From an uncultured Collinsella sp. (GTDB lineage: Bacteria; Actinomycetota; Coriobacteriia; Coriobacteriales; Coriobacteriaceae), in the NCBI GenBank assembly GCA_902489945.1, contig CABUBZ010000026.1:1-25987 (forward strand): a stretch of 25,987 bases of DNA. The letters are read 5' to 3'. The stretch's first letter is position 1; the number at the start of each line of letters is the position of its first letter. A program made the translations under genes and the position numbers. The notes beneath the pieces were generated by a model, which did no database searches, was not told where the DNA came from, and saw only the letters and a list, made by a program, of their open reading frames with translations. Shown here piece after piece: positions 19,726 through 25,987 of this stretch.

Positions 19726-20631
19726 ATGGAACCTATTACAACGGGCATGCAGGGAGCAGCCGTCGAGGACGTGCAGTCCCGCCTTCTGCAGCTCGGCTAT
19801 ACAATCGATGACGCCGAGGTCTCCGACAAGCGCTTTGGCACCACCACCGAGCAGGCTGTTGGCACCTTTAGGCTCGATAGCGGCCTTGCCGCTGGCTGTG
19901 CCGTCGATATCCCCTGTTGGAGCGCCCTGGTAGACGCCTCGTATAAGCTGGGCGACCGCACGCTCTATCTGCGCATGCCCAATTTCCATGGCGCCGACGT
20001 TCAGGCCCTGCAGCGCGCGCTCAACGTTTTGGGCTTTGCCTGCGGTGAGGACGACGGTTACTTTGGCCCGCACACCGAGGCCGCTCTGCAGCAGTTCCAG
20101 GAAAATGTTGGCCTGTTTGCCGATGGTATGGCGTTCCAGGATACCTACGCCTATATCAACCGCCTGCATCACGTGTGGGAGGGCAAGCCCTCGGTTACCG
20201 AAGCCGAGTCGCGCATCGGTTTTGCCCGCGCCGCCAACGTGCTCGAACGCTTCCAGATTGCCGTCATCGGTGAGGACCCCATCGCGCGTAGCGTTGCATC
20301 GCGCATGTGGAACATCGCCACGGCGACGACCGATAGCAGCGGCATGATGCTTTGCGATTCCGAGGTTCCGACCGACGTGGACCTGGTGCTCGAGATCGCA
20401 AGCGATGAGCTGCCCGCAGATGCAGCGCCGCGCGCCACGATCGCCCTTGCCGAGTGTCACAACCTGGCGCAGCGCATCCGCACCGCCAATGTCGCCGCGC
20501 AGCAAAAGCCCGCGCGCATCCGCATTGAGCTCACGGGCATGACGCGCTACAACGGAACCTTCACCGCAAGTGATGCGCAGACACTCGCCGTACGCCTGCT
20601 CGATGGCGTTTGCGATGCCCTCGCAGATTAG
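19726..20631 (+). CDS. Protein with two peptidoglycan-binding domains and an unassigned C-terminal domain
   Basis: This 301-residue protein begins directly with two PG_binding_1 domains (residues ~5-65, GMQGAAVEDVQSRLLQLGY; ~80-145, GADVQALQRALNVLGFACG then DGYFGPHTEAALQQFQ). It has no signal peptide or membrane segment. Residues ~160-301 (FQIAVIGEDPIARSVASRMW to the end) form a compact alpha/beta region in the place where an amidase_3 domain sits in actinobacterial CwlM proteins. I cannot see the zinc ligands or the usual catalytic Glu of that family. It may be a cytoplasmic, catalytically inactive CwlM-like regulator, or something else. GAAAGGGG lies 7 nt before ATG 19726, so the start and the lack of a leader are well supported. 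Confidence 0.82.
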   Translation: MEPITTGMQGAAVEDVQSRLLQLGYTIDDAEVSDKRFGTTTEQAVGTFRLDSGLAAGCAVDIPCWSALVDASYKLGDRTLYLRMPNFHGADVQALQRALNVLGFACGEDDGYFGPHTEAALQQFQENVGLFADGMAFQDTYAYINRLHHVWEGKPSVTEAESRIGFARAANVLERFQIAVIGEDPIARSVASRMWNIATATTDSSGMMLCDSEVPTDVDLVLEIASDELPADAAPRATIALAECHNLAQRIRTANVAAQQKPARIRIELTGMTRYNGTFTASDAQTLAVRLLDGVCDALAD

Positions 20632-20638
20632 GTAAACT
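20610..20638 (+). promoter_or_regulatory. Probable tRNA-Gln promoter
   Basis: TTGCGA (20610-20615) and TAAACT (20633-20638) are separated by 17 nt and overlap the end of the preceding gene. Transcription would start near 20645. Confidence 0.5.
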
Positions 20639-20669
20639 AAACGGGTTGCTTTTGGGCAACACCACACAT

Positions 20670-20741
20670 TGGGACGTAGTTCAACGGTAGAACTCCGGTT
20701 TTTGGTGCCGGCTGTTGGGGGTTCGAATCCCTCCGTCCCAG
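20670..20741 (+). tRNA. tRNA-Gln (anticodon TTG)
   Basis: All four arms fold. The acceptor TGGGACG/CGTCCCA begins with the U1-A72 pair typical of tRNA-Gln. The D-stem is GTTC/GAAC, the anticodon stem CCGGT/GCCGG has loop TTTTGGT (anticodon TTG), and the T-arm is GGGGG-TTCGAAT-CCCTC. The discriminator is G. CCA is not encoded. Confidence 0.95.
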
Positions 20742-20754
20742 CCCCAAAGAACAT

Positions 20755-20790
20755 AGCGCTCCAGGCTCTTATGAACCTGGAGCGCTTTTT
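20755..20790 (+). terminator. Intrinsic terminator after tRNA-Gln
   Basis: A perfect 11-bp stem AGCGCTCCAGG/CCTGGAGCGCT has a 10-nt loop and is followed by TTTT. Confidence 0.9.
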
Positions 20791-21119
20791 CGTGGGCATG
20801 CGGAGGGATTCGAACCCGCAAGGGTGCAGAGCTGAGGAAACGCGAAGCGTTTTCCAGCGCAGCACGCAAGGAGCGAAGCGACGCAGCGGGGCGCGGCCGC
20901 CGGCAGGCGGACGCGGAATCCCTCCGTCCCACATCGACCGAGAGCTCCTCGCGTTAAGAAAATCGAGCCAACGCCGCCAAGCGGAGGGATTCGAACCCGC
21001 AAGGAATCTACCTATATAAGACAGACGCCCCAGGCCCATAACGACCAAGAGCGCCTTGCATCTAGAATTATCAGCCCTGTTCCGAAAAGCGAGCCGCATG
21101 CAACAACCAAGTAACCACA
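20791..21119. other. Intergenic region with tRNA-derived fragments
   Basis: No gene is supported here. A 24-nt segment occurs identically at 20800-20823 and 20981-21004; in the antisense direction it contains GGGTTCGAATCCCTCCG, identical to the T-arm of the tRNA-Gln at 20670. Between them, GAATCCCTCCGTCCCA (20916-20931) repeats the last 16 nt of the tRNA body (20725-20740) in direct orientation. The stretch 20830-20915 is very GC-rich, with small palindromes such as GGAAACGC/GCGTTTTCC. Open frames reading through it are artefacts of these repeats. Confidence 0.7.
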
Positions 21120-21256
21120 GGCCCCGGGAGAGCGGGGACACCGGCTTAGGTTTATCGCGAGTTCCGCACGAACAGGAGGCCACTTAATGTGGCCTCCGTC
21201 GTGAGCAGGACTGTAGAGCAGGAAACCTAAGCCGGTGTCCCCGCTCTCCCGGGGCC
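21120..21256 (-). repeat. Palindromic element, copy 2 (conserved core in a locus-specific stem)
   Basis: The arms are 34 nt each and perfectly complementary (21120-21153, 21223-21256), and the core is again exactly 69 nt (21154-21222). The core hairpin is GGAGGCCAC-TTAAT-GTGGCCTCC. Compared with copy 1, two stem pairs differ and both partners changed. The next stem out is CACGA/TCGTG, and AGT(T)CC can pair with GGACT outside it. A GAGCAGG heptamer occurs twice near the right end in both copies. The element starts 8 nt after the stop codon of the minus-strand gene at 21265, mirroring the placement of copy 1. No U-run follows. Confidence 0.88.
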
Positions 21257-21264
21257 GGCGGAAT

Positions 21265-23454
21265 CTAGTTGTTAAGCATGCGGTCGAAGCTTCCCGAGTC
21301 GCCATCCCGATAGTCGGCGGTCATCAGAATCTCCTGCGGAATGCGTCCGCCCTCGCGCAGCACATTGCGAAACTGCACGCGCGTGACCATGGGCAGGTCT
21401 TTGATCGTCGCCGCCAGGTTCTGCGGCACGCCCTGGTTGGCAGCCGCGGGCTCGCACTCGCCGCCGGCCTTCACGCGACGCTTGTGCTCGGCGAGCATGG
21501 CGCGATACATACCGGCATGCAGGCGAATCTCAACCACATTGGCGTTACGGGTCTGCTCGACAATGCGCGCACCCTCTCGGTCGATGTCGCCCACGTAGTA
21601 GACATAGTTAAAGCGATAGCCGATCTCGGCCAGATAATCATCCAGTGCGTGTGAAACGCTCGCCTTGCAGCCGCCGCCAAAGATCACGCCACCCACCTTG
21701 GTGCCAAAAAGCTTGGCGTGCTTGCGGCCGCGCAGGAGCTTGACGATCTCGTCATAGGTGTCCAGGTTCTCGACCATAATGAACGGCTTGTCGGCGCCCA
21801 GCGTAAAGAAGCCCGTAAAGTGCACAGGACGGTTGGGAGCAACCTTGATTGCCTGCATGCTGATGCCCTTTTCGGTCATACGCCGAATCAGGCGCTCGCC
21901 GTGTTTGCCGTCAAAGGCCTTCTCATCGTTAAAAATCTGGTAGGCGCGCTGGCGACGCGAAGCGACCGGCGTGTCGGCGCCGCGATTCTGCTCTATCCAA
22001 GCCTGGATGATCGCAATCTCCTCGGCAATCTTGCGGTTGGACATCTCGTTGTGCTGAGTGCGCTGCGGAGCTTTTTTGTTATCCTTGCCCTCGACCTTAA
22101 CAATTTGAGTCTGCTGCTCCTTAATCTTGGAGAGCGCCGTAGGCGTGGGAACGACCCTGAGCAGCTGCCTGCCCAGGACACGGGCCAGAGCAAACGCCGA
22201 AACCTCGCCATGAGCGGGCGGCTCAGGCTGCTGGGCGGCCGCATCGTTTGCAGTCGGTTTGGACTGCGCATGGGATTTGCGCTTGGAATCTGCCTGGGCT
22301 TTGCGCTCTTGCTTTGGCGCGGACGAGCTCTTTTGCGAGCGCTCGGGCTTGTCCCCCTTCGCCGGCTGGCGCTTGGGCTGCTCCACCGGGGCCTCAGCCT
22401 TCGCATCCTTGCTTTGCGTCGCTGCCTTCTCGGCCGCGGTCTCGGCATTTGAGCCACGACCGCCGCGGTGACGACGGCGGCGGGGCTTGCTCGAAGCACT
22501 CTCCCCCGCCTGCTCATCAGCGGACTGTTGAGCTTTGACCTTGGCGTCAACCGCAGACTGCGACTCGGAAGGTTGCTGCTCGCAAGCCACCGGCTCAACG
22601 GTTTTCTCAGTTTGTTCGGCCTTATCGGCCCGAGCGGTCGAAGCCGGCTCGCCCTTCTCCTGACGCTTTACGGGATACGCGCGCCCCGCAAAACCGCGGC
22701 CGGGACGACACGAACCCGGAGCCCTCTTGGCAGACTCCTCAACATCGTCTTCAATCTCGGAAGGCTCTTCAGCCTCACGCGCGACATCCTGCTGCACAGC
22801 CTTAAAGTGAGCACCGCGACGACGCTTGGGCTCTTGGGCCTCCACGGGCTTTTGCTCCTTCGCGGGCTTCTGCGACTCGGCAGCAACCTCAGTCTCAACA
22901 GTCTCGGTATCGAGCTCATCCTTTTGAGCCACGGCACGACGGAAGCGCTCCTGCTGGGCACGGCGCTGTGCATCGCGCTTGCCGCCCCCGCCAAAGCTGC
23001 CGCGACCCGCTTTGGCGGTAAAAGCGCGAACGACGTTCTCATCGAGCAGCTCATCGGTATCGACATGCTCTCGCGGAGCCGTTGCCACCTCAGCAGGCAC
23101 CTCGGCAACGTCCTCAACGGCCTCTTCGGCAGCCTCGGCAAGCTGCTCCTGGGCATCACTTATCTCGGCATGAATGGTATAGAACGCCGGACGTCCGTTA
23201 ATGCCGCTGCCCTCGATCTTGGTAACGATCTTTGCCGCGATGAGTTCGTCGCGCATCGCCTTGGTGTCGCATTCCTTATCGACGGAGCGGAAAATCTGTG
23301 CCAGCGCGCTCGACTTGATTTTGAGCGCCTTGCGGCAGAGCAGGTCGTAGGCAACCAGCTTGGCGCGCTCGACAGAAAGCGACGTCTGGCTGCTCAGACG
23401 CTCAGCCAGAGCATCAACATTATTTTGGTTATCGGAATATACCGTCTTGGCCAC
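21265..23454 (-). CDS. Protein with JetD-like (DUF2220) Toprim domain and long disordered linker
   Basis: This 729-residue protein has three parts. Residues ~1-100 are a compact helical region, possibly a winged helix (ERAKLVAYDLLCRKALKIKS, then GRPAFYTIH). Residues ~100-470 are low-complexity, rich in Ala, Glu, Lys, Gln and Arg, with basic clusters (KPRRRRHRGGRGS), and probably disordered. Residues ~480-729 resemble the C-terminal part of Wadjet JetD: RRQRAYQIFNDEKAFDGKHG, FIMVENLDTYDEI (Glu562), GGVIFGGGCKAS, and YYVGDIDREGARI (Asp623, Asp625). These give the Toprim E...DxD metal site, so nuclease activity is plausible. No jetA, jetB or jetC lies nearby. GTG 23454 is chosen for its AAAGGGG site; frames further upstream lack one. 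Confidence 0.72.
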   Translation of the reverse strand: MAKTVYSDNQNNVDALAERLSSQTSLSVERAKLVAYDLLCRKALKIKSSALAQIFRSVDKECDTKAMRDELIAAKIVTKIEGSGINGRPAFYTIHAEISDAQEQLAEAAEEAVEDVAEVPAEVATAPREHVDTDELLDENVVRAFTAKAGRGSFGGGGKRDAQRRAQQERFRRAVAQKDELDTETVETEVAAESQKPAKEQKPVEAQEPKRRRGAHFKAVQQDVAREAEEPSEIEDDVEESAKRAPGSCRPGRGFAGRAYPVKRQEKGEPASTARADKAEQTEKTVEPVACEQQPSESQSAVDAKVKAQQSADEQAGESASSKPRRRRHRGGRGSNAETAAEKAATQSKDAKAEAPVEQPKRQPAKGDKPERSQKSSSAPKQERKAQADSKRKSHAQSKPTANDAAAQQPEPPAHGEVSAFALARVLGRQLLRVVPTPTALSKIKEQQTQIVKVEGKDNKKAPQRTQHNEMSNRKIAEEIAIIQAWIEQNRGADTPVASRRQRAYQIFNDEKAFDGKHGERLIRRMTEKGISMQAIKVAPNRPVHFTGFFTLGADKPFIMVENLDTYDEIVKLLRGRKHAKLFGTKVGGVIFGGGCKASVSHALDDYLAEIGYRFNYVYYVGDIDREGARIVEQTRNANVVEIRLHAGMYRAMLAEHKRRVKAGGECEPAAANQGVPQNLAATIKDLPMVTRVQFRNVLREGGRIPQEILMTADYRDGDSGSFDRMLNN

Positions 23455-23488
23455 GGGGCCCCTTTCATATGCACACATATACGTCTTT

Positions 23489-23518
23489 ATGGTACAACGC
23501 GCGCCGTCATCCACGCAA
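23489..23518 (-). promoter_or_regulatory. Probable promoter of the JetD-like gene
   Basis: On the minus strand TTGCGT (23513-23518) and TACCAT (23489-23494) are separated by 18 nt, giving a leader of about 30 nt. Confidence 0.45.
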
Positions 23519-23556
23519 AACATCTGCGAGAACACCCCGGTATCACCCGTCTTTAC

Positions 23557-23593
23557 AAAAAAGACCGGGCCCGCGTTCTGCGGACCCGGTCTT
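23557..23593 (-). terminator. Intrinsic terminator after cstA
   Basis: On the minus strand AAGACCGGGTCCGC pairs with GCGGGCCCGGTCTT across a 5-nt loop and is followed by TTTTTTG. It separates cstA from the JetD-like gene, so they are separate transcription units. Confidence 0.88.
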
Positions 23594-23633
23594 TCCGAGT
23601 CATAGAGATGGAGGATTCAATCCGTCCGATCGG

Positions 23634-25523
23634 CTAAGCCTTGGCGGCCTCGGCGTCGGCGGGAGCCTCGGCGGCAGCGGCGCGGCCGTACTCGGCCTTG
23701 CCCATCTCGGACCACTCGGGCTCCTCGTCGGGCATGGAACCGGCCTCCTTGCCGAAGAACTCCTTGAGGCAGTTGACGGCAACGATGAGGCCCAGGACCA
23801 TCAGCAGGACGGCAAAGACGAGCTGCAGGCCCTTGGTGGCGGCGACGGAAACGGCAGCCGTGGTGGCGGTAGCCGGGATGGTGCCGAAGAAGCCGTAGGC
23901 CTGGACGGCGGCCATGCAGCCCATGGCGCTCTGGACCAGCGAGGTGAAGGTGCAGCAGAGCAGGAAGACGACGGGCACGTAGAGCATCCAGCCCTTGCGG
24001 CCGGTGCACTTACAGAACACGGCGAGGGTGATCATGGTCATGCCGCCGAGCAGCTGGTTGGAAGCACCAAAGAGCGGCCAGATGTTGGCATAGCCACCAA
24101 AAGCGAGGGCAAGACCGGGAAGCAGGGTAACGACCGTGGCGAACCAGGGGTTGCCGAGGACCTTCATATAGCCGGCCTTGGACTCGATGGCCAGGGCATC
24201 GTTGGTCTGGGCAAAGAACTCGGAGAACGAAGTGCGGGCGATGCGGGCGACGGCGTCGAGCGAGGTCAGGGCCAGAGCAGAGACGTTCATGGTCATAAAG
24301 ACGGTAGCGAGCGTGCCGTCAACACCGAAGGCCTGCATACCGCGGGAGATGCCAGCGGCGAAGATCTGGAACGGGGTGGAAGCGACACCGGCGTTGAGGG
24401 CGCCGGTACCGGCGGTGTTCATGTCGGAGAACATGATGCCGGCGACGATGATGGCAAGGATGCCGACGAAGGACTCGACGATCATGGCGCCGTAACCGAC
24501 CTTGACGGCGTCCTGCTCCTTCTCGACCTGCTTAGAAGAGGTGCCGGAAGAAACGAGGCTGTGGAAACCGGAGAGAGCACCGCAAGCGACGGAGACGAAC
24601 AGGACCGGGAACATCATGCCGGAGGCAGTGGAGAAGCCGGTGAAGACCGGAGCGGTGATGGTGGCCTGGCCGTTAGCGCCCAGGACGACGATGCCGAGGA
24701 CAGCGCAGACGATCATGACGATCATCATGATGGAAGTGAGGTAGTCACGCGGGGTCTTGAGCATCTGGATGGGCATAGCGCCAGCGAAGACCAGGTAGAC
24801 CATGACGACGGCGAACCACTGGAACTTATCCAGGTAGACCGGGAACTGCATACCGACGGCGAACATGAGAACCATGAGGACCACGCCGGTGACGAACTCG
24901 GCAGCACCGGTGAGGTTGAACTTCTTCTGGGCCCAACCAAAGGCGATAGCGACGAAGGTGAACAGGATGGAGATGGTACCAGCGCAGCCGGCGGCATAGG
25001 ACTTGGTGAAGTCGATGGCACCGGTAGCAGCACCAGAAGCGTCAACGGCCGGGGTGAACATGAACGTCTTGCAGACCATGTCGGTGAAGGCGGCGATGAC
25101 GATGATGCAGAACAGCCAGCAGAACAGCAGGAACAGGCGACGGCCGGTCTTGCCGATGTACTTCTCGATGAGCTGAGCGAGCGACTTGCCGTTGTTCTTC
25201 ATCGAAGCGTACAGAGCACCAAAGTCGTGGACGGCACCAAAGAAGATACCGCCGACGAGGACCCAGAGCACGACGGGCAGCCAGCCAAAGGCCATGGCGA
25301 CGATCGTACCCGTGACAGGGCCAGCACCGCAGATCGAGCTGAACTGGTGCGAGAACGCGGTGAAGGCAGAGACGGGCGAGAAGCTCTTGCCGTCCTTCAT
25401 GCGCTTGGCCGGCGTGAGGGCCTCTTTGTCAACGCCCCACTTGTTGGCCAGCCAGCGGCCGTAGCCCAGATAGCCGCAGGCGAGCACCGCCGCAGCCACA
25501 ACCATGAGCAAAACTCCGTTCAT
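23634..25523 (-). CDS. cstA: CstA-family transporter (carbon starvation protein A)
   Basis: This 629-residue integral membrane protein has about 16 hydrophobic segments and belongs to the CstA/BtsT family, whose studied members import pyruvate and have been linked to peptide use. The family block is clear near the N-terminus: FSSICGAGPVTGTIVA, then WLPVVLWVLVGGIFFGAVHDFGA (residues ~60-102). GASNQLLGGMTMI lies near residue 490. The C-terminus is an Ala/Glu-rich cytoplasmic tail. It is shorter than E. coli CstA (~700 aa) but appears complete. The start is certain: AGAGGAGG lies 8 nt before ATG 25523. It stands alone, with its own terminator downstream and a long structured leader upstream that ends in another terminator 36 nt before the start codon, which implies control by attenuation. 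Confidence 0.92.
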   Translation of the reverse strand: MNGVLLMVVAAAVLACGYLGYGRWLANKWGVDKEALTPAKRMKDGKSFSPVSAFTAFSHQFSSICGAGPVTGTIVAMAFGWLPVVLWVLVGGIFFGAVHDFGALYASMKNNGKSLAQLIEKYIGKTGRRLFLLFCWLFCIIVIAAFTDMVCKTFMFTPAVDASGAATGAIDFTKSYAAGCAGTISILFTFVAIAFGWAQKKFNLTGAAEFVTGVVLMVLMFAVGMQFPVYLDKFQWFAVVMVYLVFAGAMPIQMLKTPRDYLTSIMMIVMIVCAVLGIVVLGANGQATITAPVFTGFSTASGMMFPVLFVSVACGALSGFHSLVSSGTSSKQVEKEQDAVKVGYGAMIVESFVGILAIIVAGIMFSDMNTAGTGALNAGVASTPFQIFAAGISRGMQAFGVDGTLATVFMTMNVSALALTSLDAVARIARTSFSEFFAQTNDALAIESKAGYMKVLGNPWFATVVTLLPGLALAFGGYANIWPLFGASNQLLGGMTMITLAVFCKCTGRKGWMLYVPVVFLLCCTFTSLVQSAMGCMAAVQAYGFFGTIPATATTAAVSVAATKGLQLVFAVLLMVLGLIVAVNCLKEFFGKEAGSMPDEEPEWSEMGKAEYGRAAAAEAPADAEAAKA

Positions 25524-25558
25524 TACATTTCCTCCTCTAAAAAGAACTTCCTAGACAT

Positions 25559-25597
25559 AAAAAATGAGGGCCGTCGGTTGCGCTCGACGGCCCTCAT
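25559..25597 (-). terminator. Leader terminator (attenuator) before cstA
   Basis: On the minus strand ATGAGGGCCGTCG pairs perfectly with CGACGGCCCTCAT across an 8-nt loop and is followed by TTTTTT. It lies between the cstA promoter and its ribosome site, so it must be bypassed for expression. Confidence 0.85.
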
Positions 25598-25620
25598 CTT
25601 CATCAGCCGCCCGTTATCGT

Positions 25621-25686
25621 ACGGGCTAGCTGTATGTGCTAACCCGCATCAGATAATTACTACGCTGATAATGTTTAGCTGATGCG
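25621..25686 (-). promoter_or_regulatory. Competing hairpins in the cstA leader
   Basis: Stem 1 pairs CGCATCAG (25679-25686) with CTGATGCG (25645-25652). Stem 2 pairs GCGGGTTAGC (25638-25647) with GCTAGCCCGT (25621-25630). They share three nucleotides (25645-25647), so they exclude each other at their edges. GCCCGT can also pair with ACGGGC just downstream, and a second CTGATG lies nearer the terminator. Confidence 0.55.
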
Positions 25687-25717
25687 TGAACATGTCTAAG
25701 AAATCCTCTTCAATCAT
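25649..25717 (-). CDS. Candidate leader peptide of cstA, rich in Ile and Val
   Basis: A 22-codon frame runs from ATG 25717 to TGA 25649-25651. A second ATG at 25693 gives MFTHQLNIISVVII, preceded by AAGAGG about 11 nt upstream, and is the likelier start. Six of the last seven codons specify Ile or Val (ATT ATC AGC GTA GTA ATT ATC). The peptide ends inside leader stem 1 and is followed by further hairpins and a terminator, the layout of ribosome-mediated attenuation as in ilv operons. Translation is unproven. Confidence 0.45.
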   Translation of the reverse strand: MIEEDFLDMFTHQLNIISVVII

Positions 25718-25764
25718 GATGCGAACGATCCGTGCGTGTTCACATCCCCCAGTGGTTGAAAAGG

Positions 25765-25793
25765 AGTATGAAACTTTAGTTACCTAAAGTCAA
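25765..25793 (-). promoter_or_regulatory. cstA promoter with palindromic spacer
   Basis: On the minus strand TTGACT (25788-25793) and CATACT (25765-25770) are separated by 17 nt. The spacer and the -35 edge hold the inverted repeat ACTTTAGTTACCTAAAGT (25773-25790), a likely repressor site. The leader from here to the start codon is about 235 nt. Confidence 0.7.
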
Positions 25794-25897
25794 CGCAAAT
25801 ATGTAATGAATTTTCCACTTTTTTGAATTTCTCGGTATAAAACACCACTGACCTCGGACTTTACCCCACGACAGTTTTTGCATGAGAGATGCTCCTC

Positions 25898-25987
25898 GGG
25901 GGCGGGGCGGGCGCCTGCCGCCATATATGAACTTTATCGCGAGTTCCGCACGAACAGGAGGCCACTTAATGTGGCCTCCGTCGTGAG
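25898..25987. repeat. Palindromic element, copy 3, cut by the window end
   Basis: From 25936 the sequence is identical to the first 52 nt of the copy 2 core, including the GGAGGCCAC-TTAAT hairpin, and it is preceded by the same TTT. The left arm is a different GC-rich sequence ending GCCATATATGAACTTT; its outer edge is uncertain. The right arm lies beyond the window. Confidence 0.8.

Noticed and set aside
20800..21004. Second and third tRNA genes on the minus strand
   Set aside because: Only T-arm-like segments are present; acceptor, D and anticodon arms cannot be folded.
19348..21183. 611-residue minus-strand ORF
   Set aside because: It runs antisense through the prenyl synthase, the peptidoglycan-binding gene, the tRNA and repeats; no family features and no start signal.
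21265..23454. Complete Wadjet defence system
   Set aside because: No SMC-like jetC, jetA or jetB genes lie on either side; neighbours are a transporter and a tRNA region.
25559..25597. Terminator of a gene upstream of cstA
   Set aside because: No minus-strand gene other than the short leader frame lies between it and the cstA promoter, so it is best read as an attenuator.
23469..25682. 737-residue plus-strand ORF rich in Gly, Asp, Glu and His
   Set aside because: It is the antisense of cstA; the composition is the expected mirror of a membrane protein in GC-rich DNA.

Overview
The window looks like chromosomal DNA of a high-GC gut actinobacterium, most probably Collinsella or a close relative in the Coriobacteriia. 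This is inferred from the GC-rich codon use, the gene families and the dispersed palindromic elements; no 16S or marker search was possible. It carries 15 confident protein genes, one small uncertain ORF, one tRNA-Gln, a candidate leader peptide, and several intergenic regions rich in structure.

Layout. 99-1127 (-) is a LacI-type regulator, divergent from murB at 1311-2273 (+). A small unrecognised ORF (2342-2803, -) lies in AT-richer DNA. It is followed by a palindromic element (3043-3167) just behind the stop of a Tat-exported coiled-coil/peptidase-like protein (3180-4385, -). galE (4653-5714), malQ (5936-7441) and a glycogen/maltodextrin phosphorylase (7571-9838) run on the plus strand. 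Four tandem 57-nt hairpins on an 80-nt period (9936-10233) precede a minus-strand sugar ABC operon (binding protein, two permeases, ATPase; 14738 down to 10373). A GntR/UTRA regulator (15045-15764, -) is divergent from an alpha-glucoside PTS IICB fused to a HAD phosphatase (15992-18445, +). Then come a polyprenyl synthase, a peptidoglycan-binding-domain protein, tRNA-Gln with scattered tRNA-derived fragments, a second palindromic element, a protein with a JetD-like Toprim domain (21265-23454, -), and a CstA-type transporter (23634-25523, -) with a long structured leader ending in a terminator. A third palindromic element is cut by the window end.

How the genes work together. The centre is a maltose/maltodextrin module: import by ABC transporter and PTS, then MalQ and phosphorylase. 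Five sites resembling TTGTTTAAACAA lie in front of malQ, the ABC operon, the GntR gene and the PTS gene, so the GntR/UTRA protein probably controls all of them. The fused HAD domain may dephosphorylate the imported sugar phosphate and deliver free sugar to MalQ and the phosphorylase.

The least explained items are: (1) a family of elements with a conserved, covarying 69-nt core inside a perfect stem whose sequence differs at each locus; (2) the 80-nt-period hairpin array; (3) a JetD-like nuclease domain without jetABC, joined to a long disordered linker; (4) an ilv-like leader peptide and terminator in front of cstA; (5) the PTS-HAD fusion.
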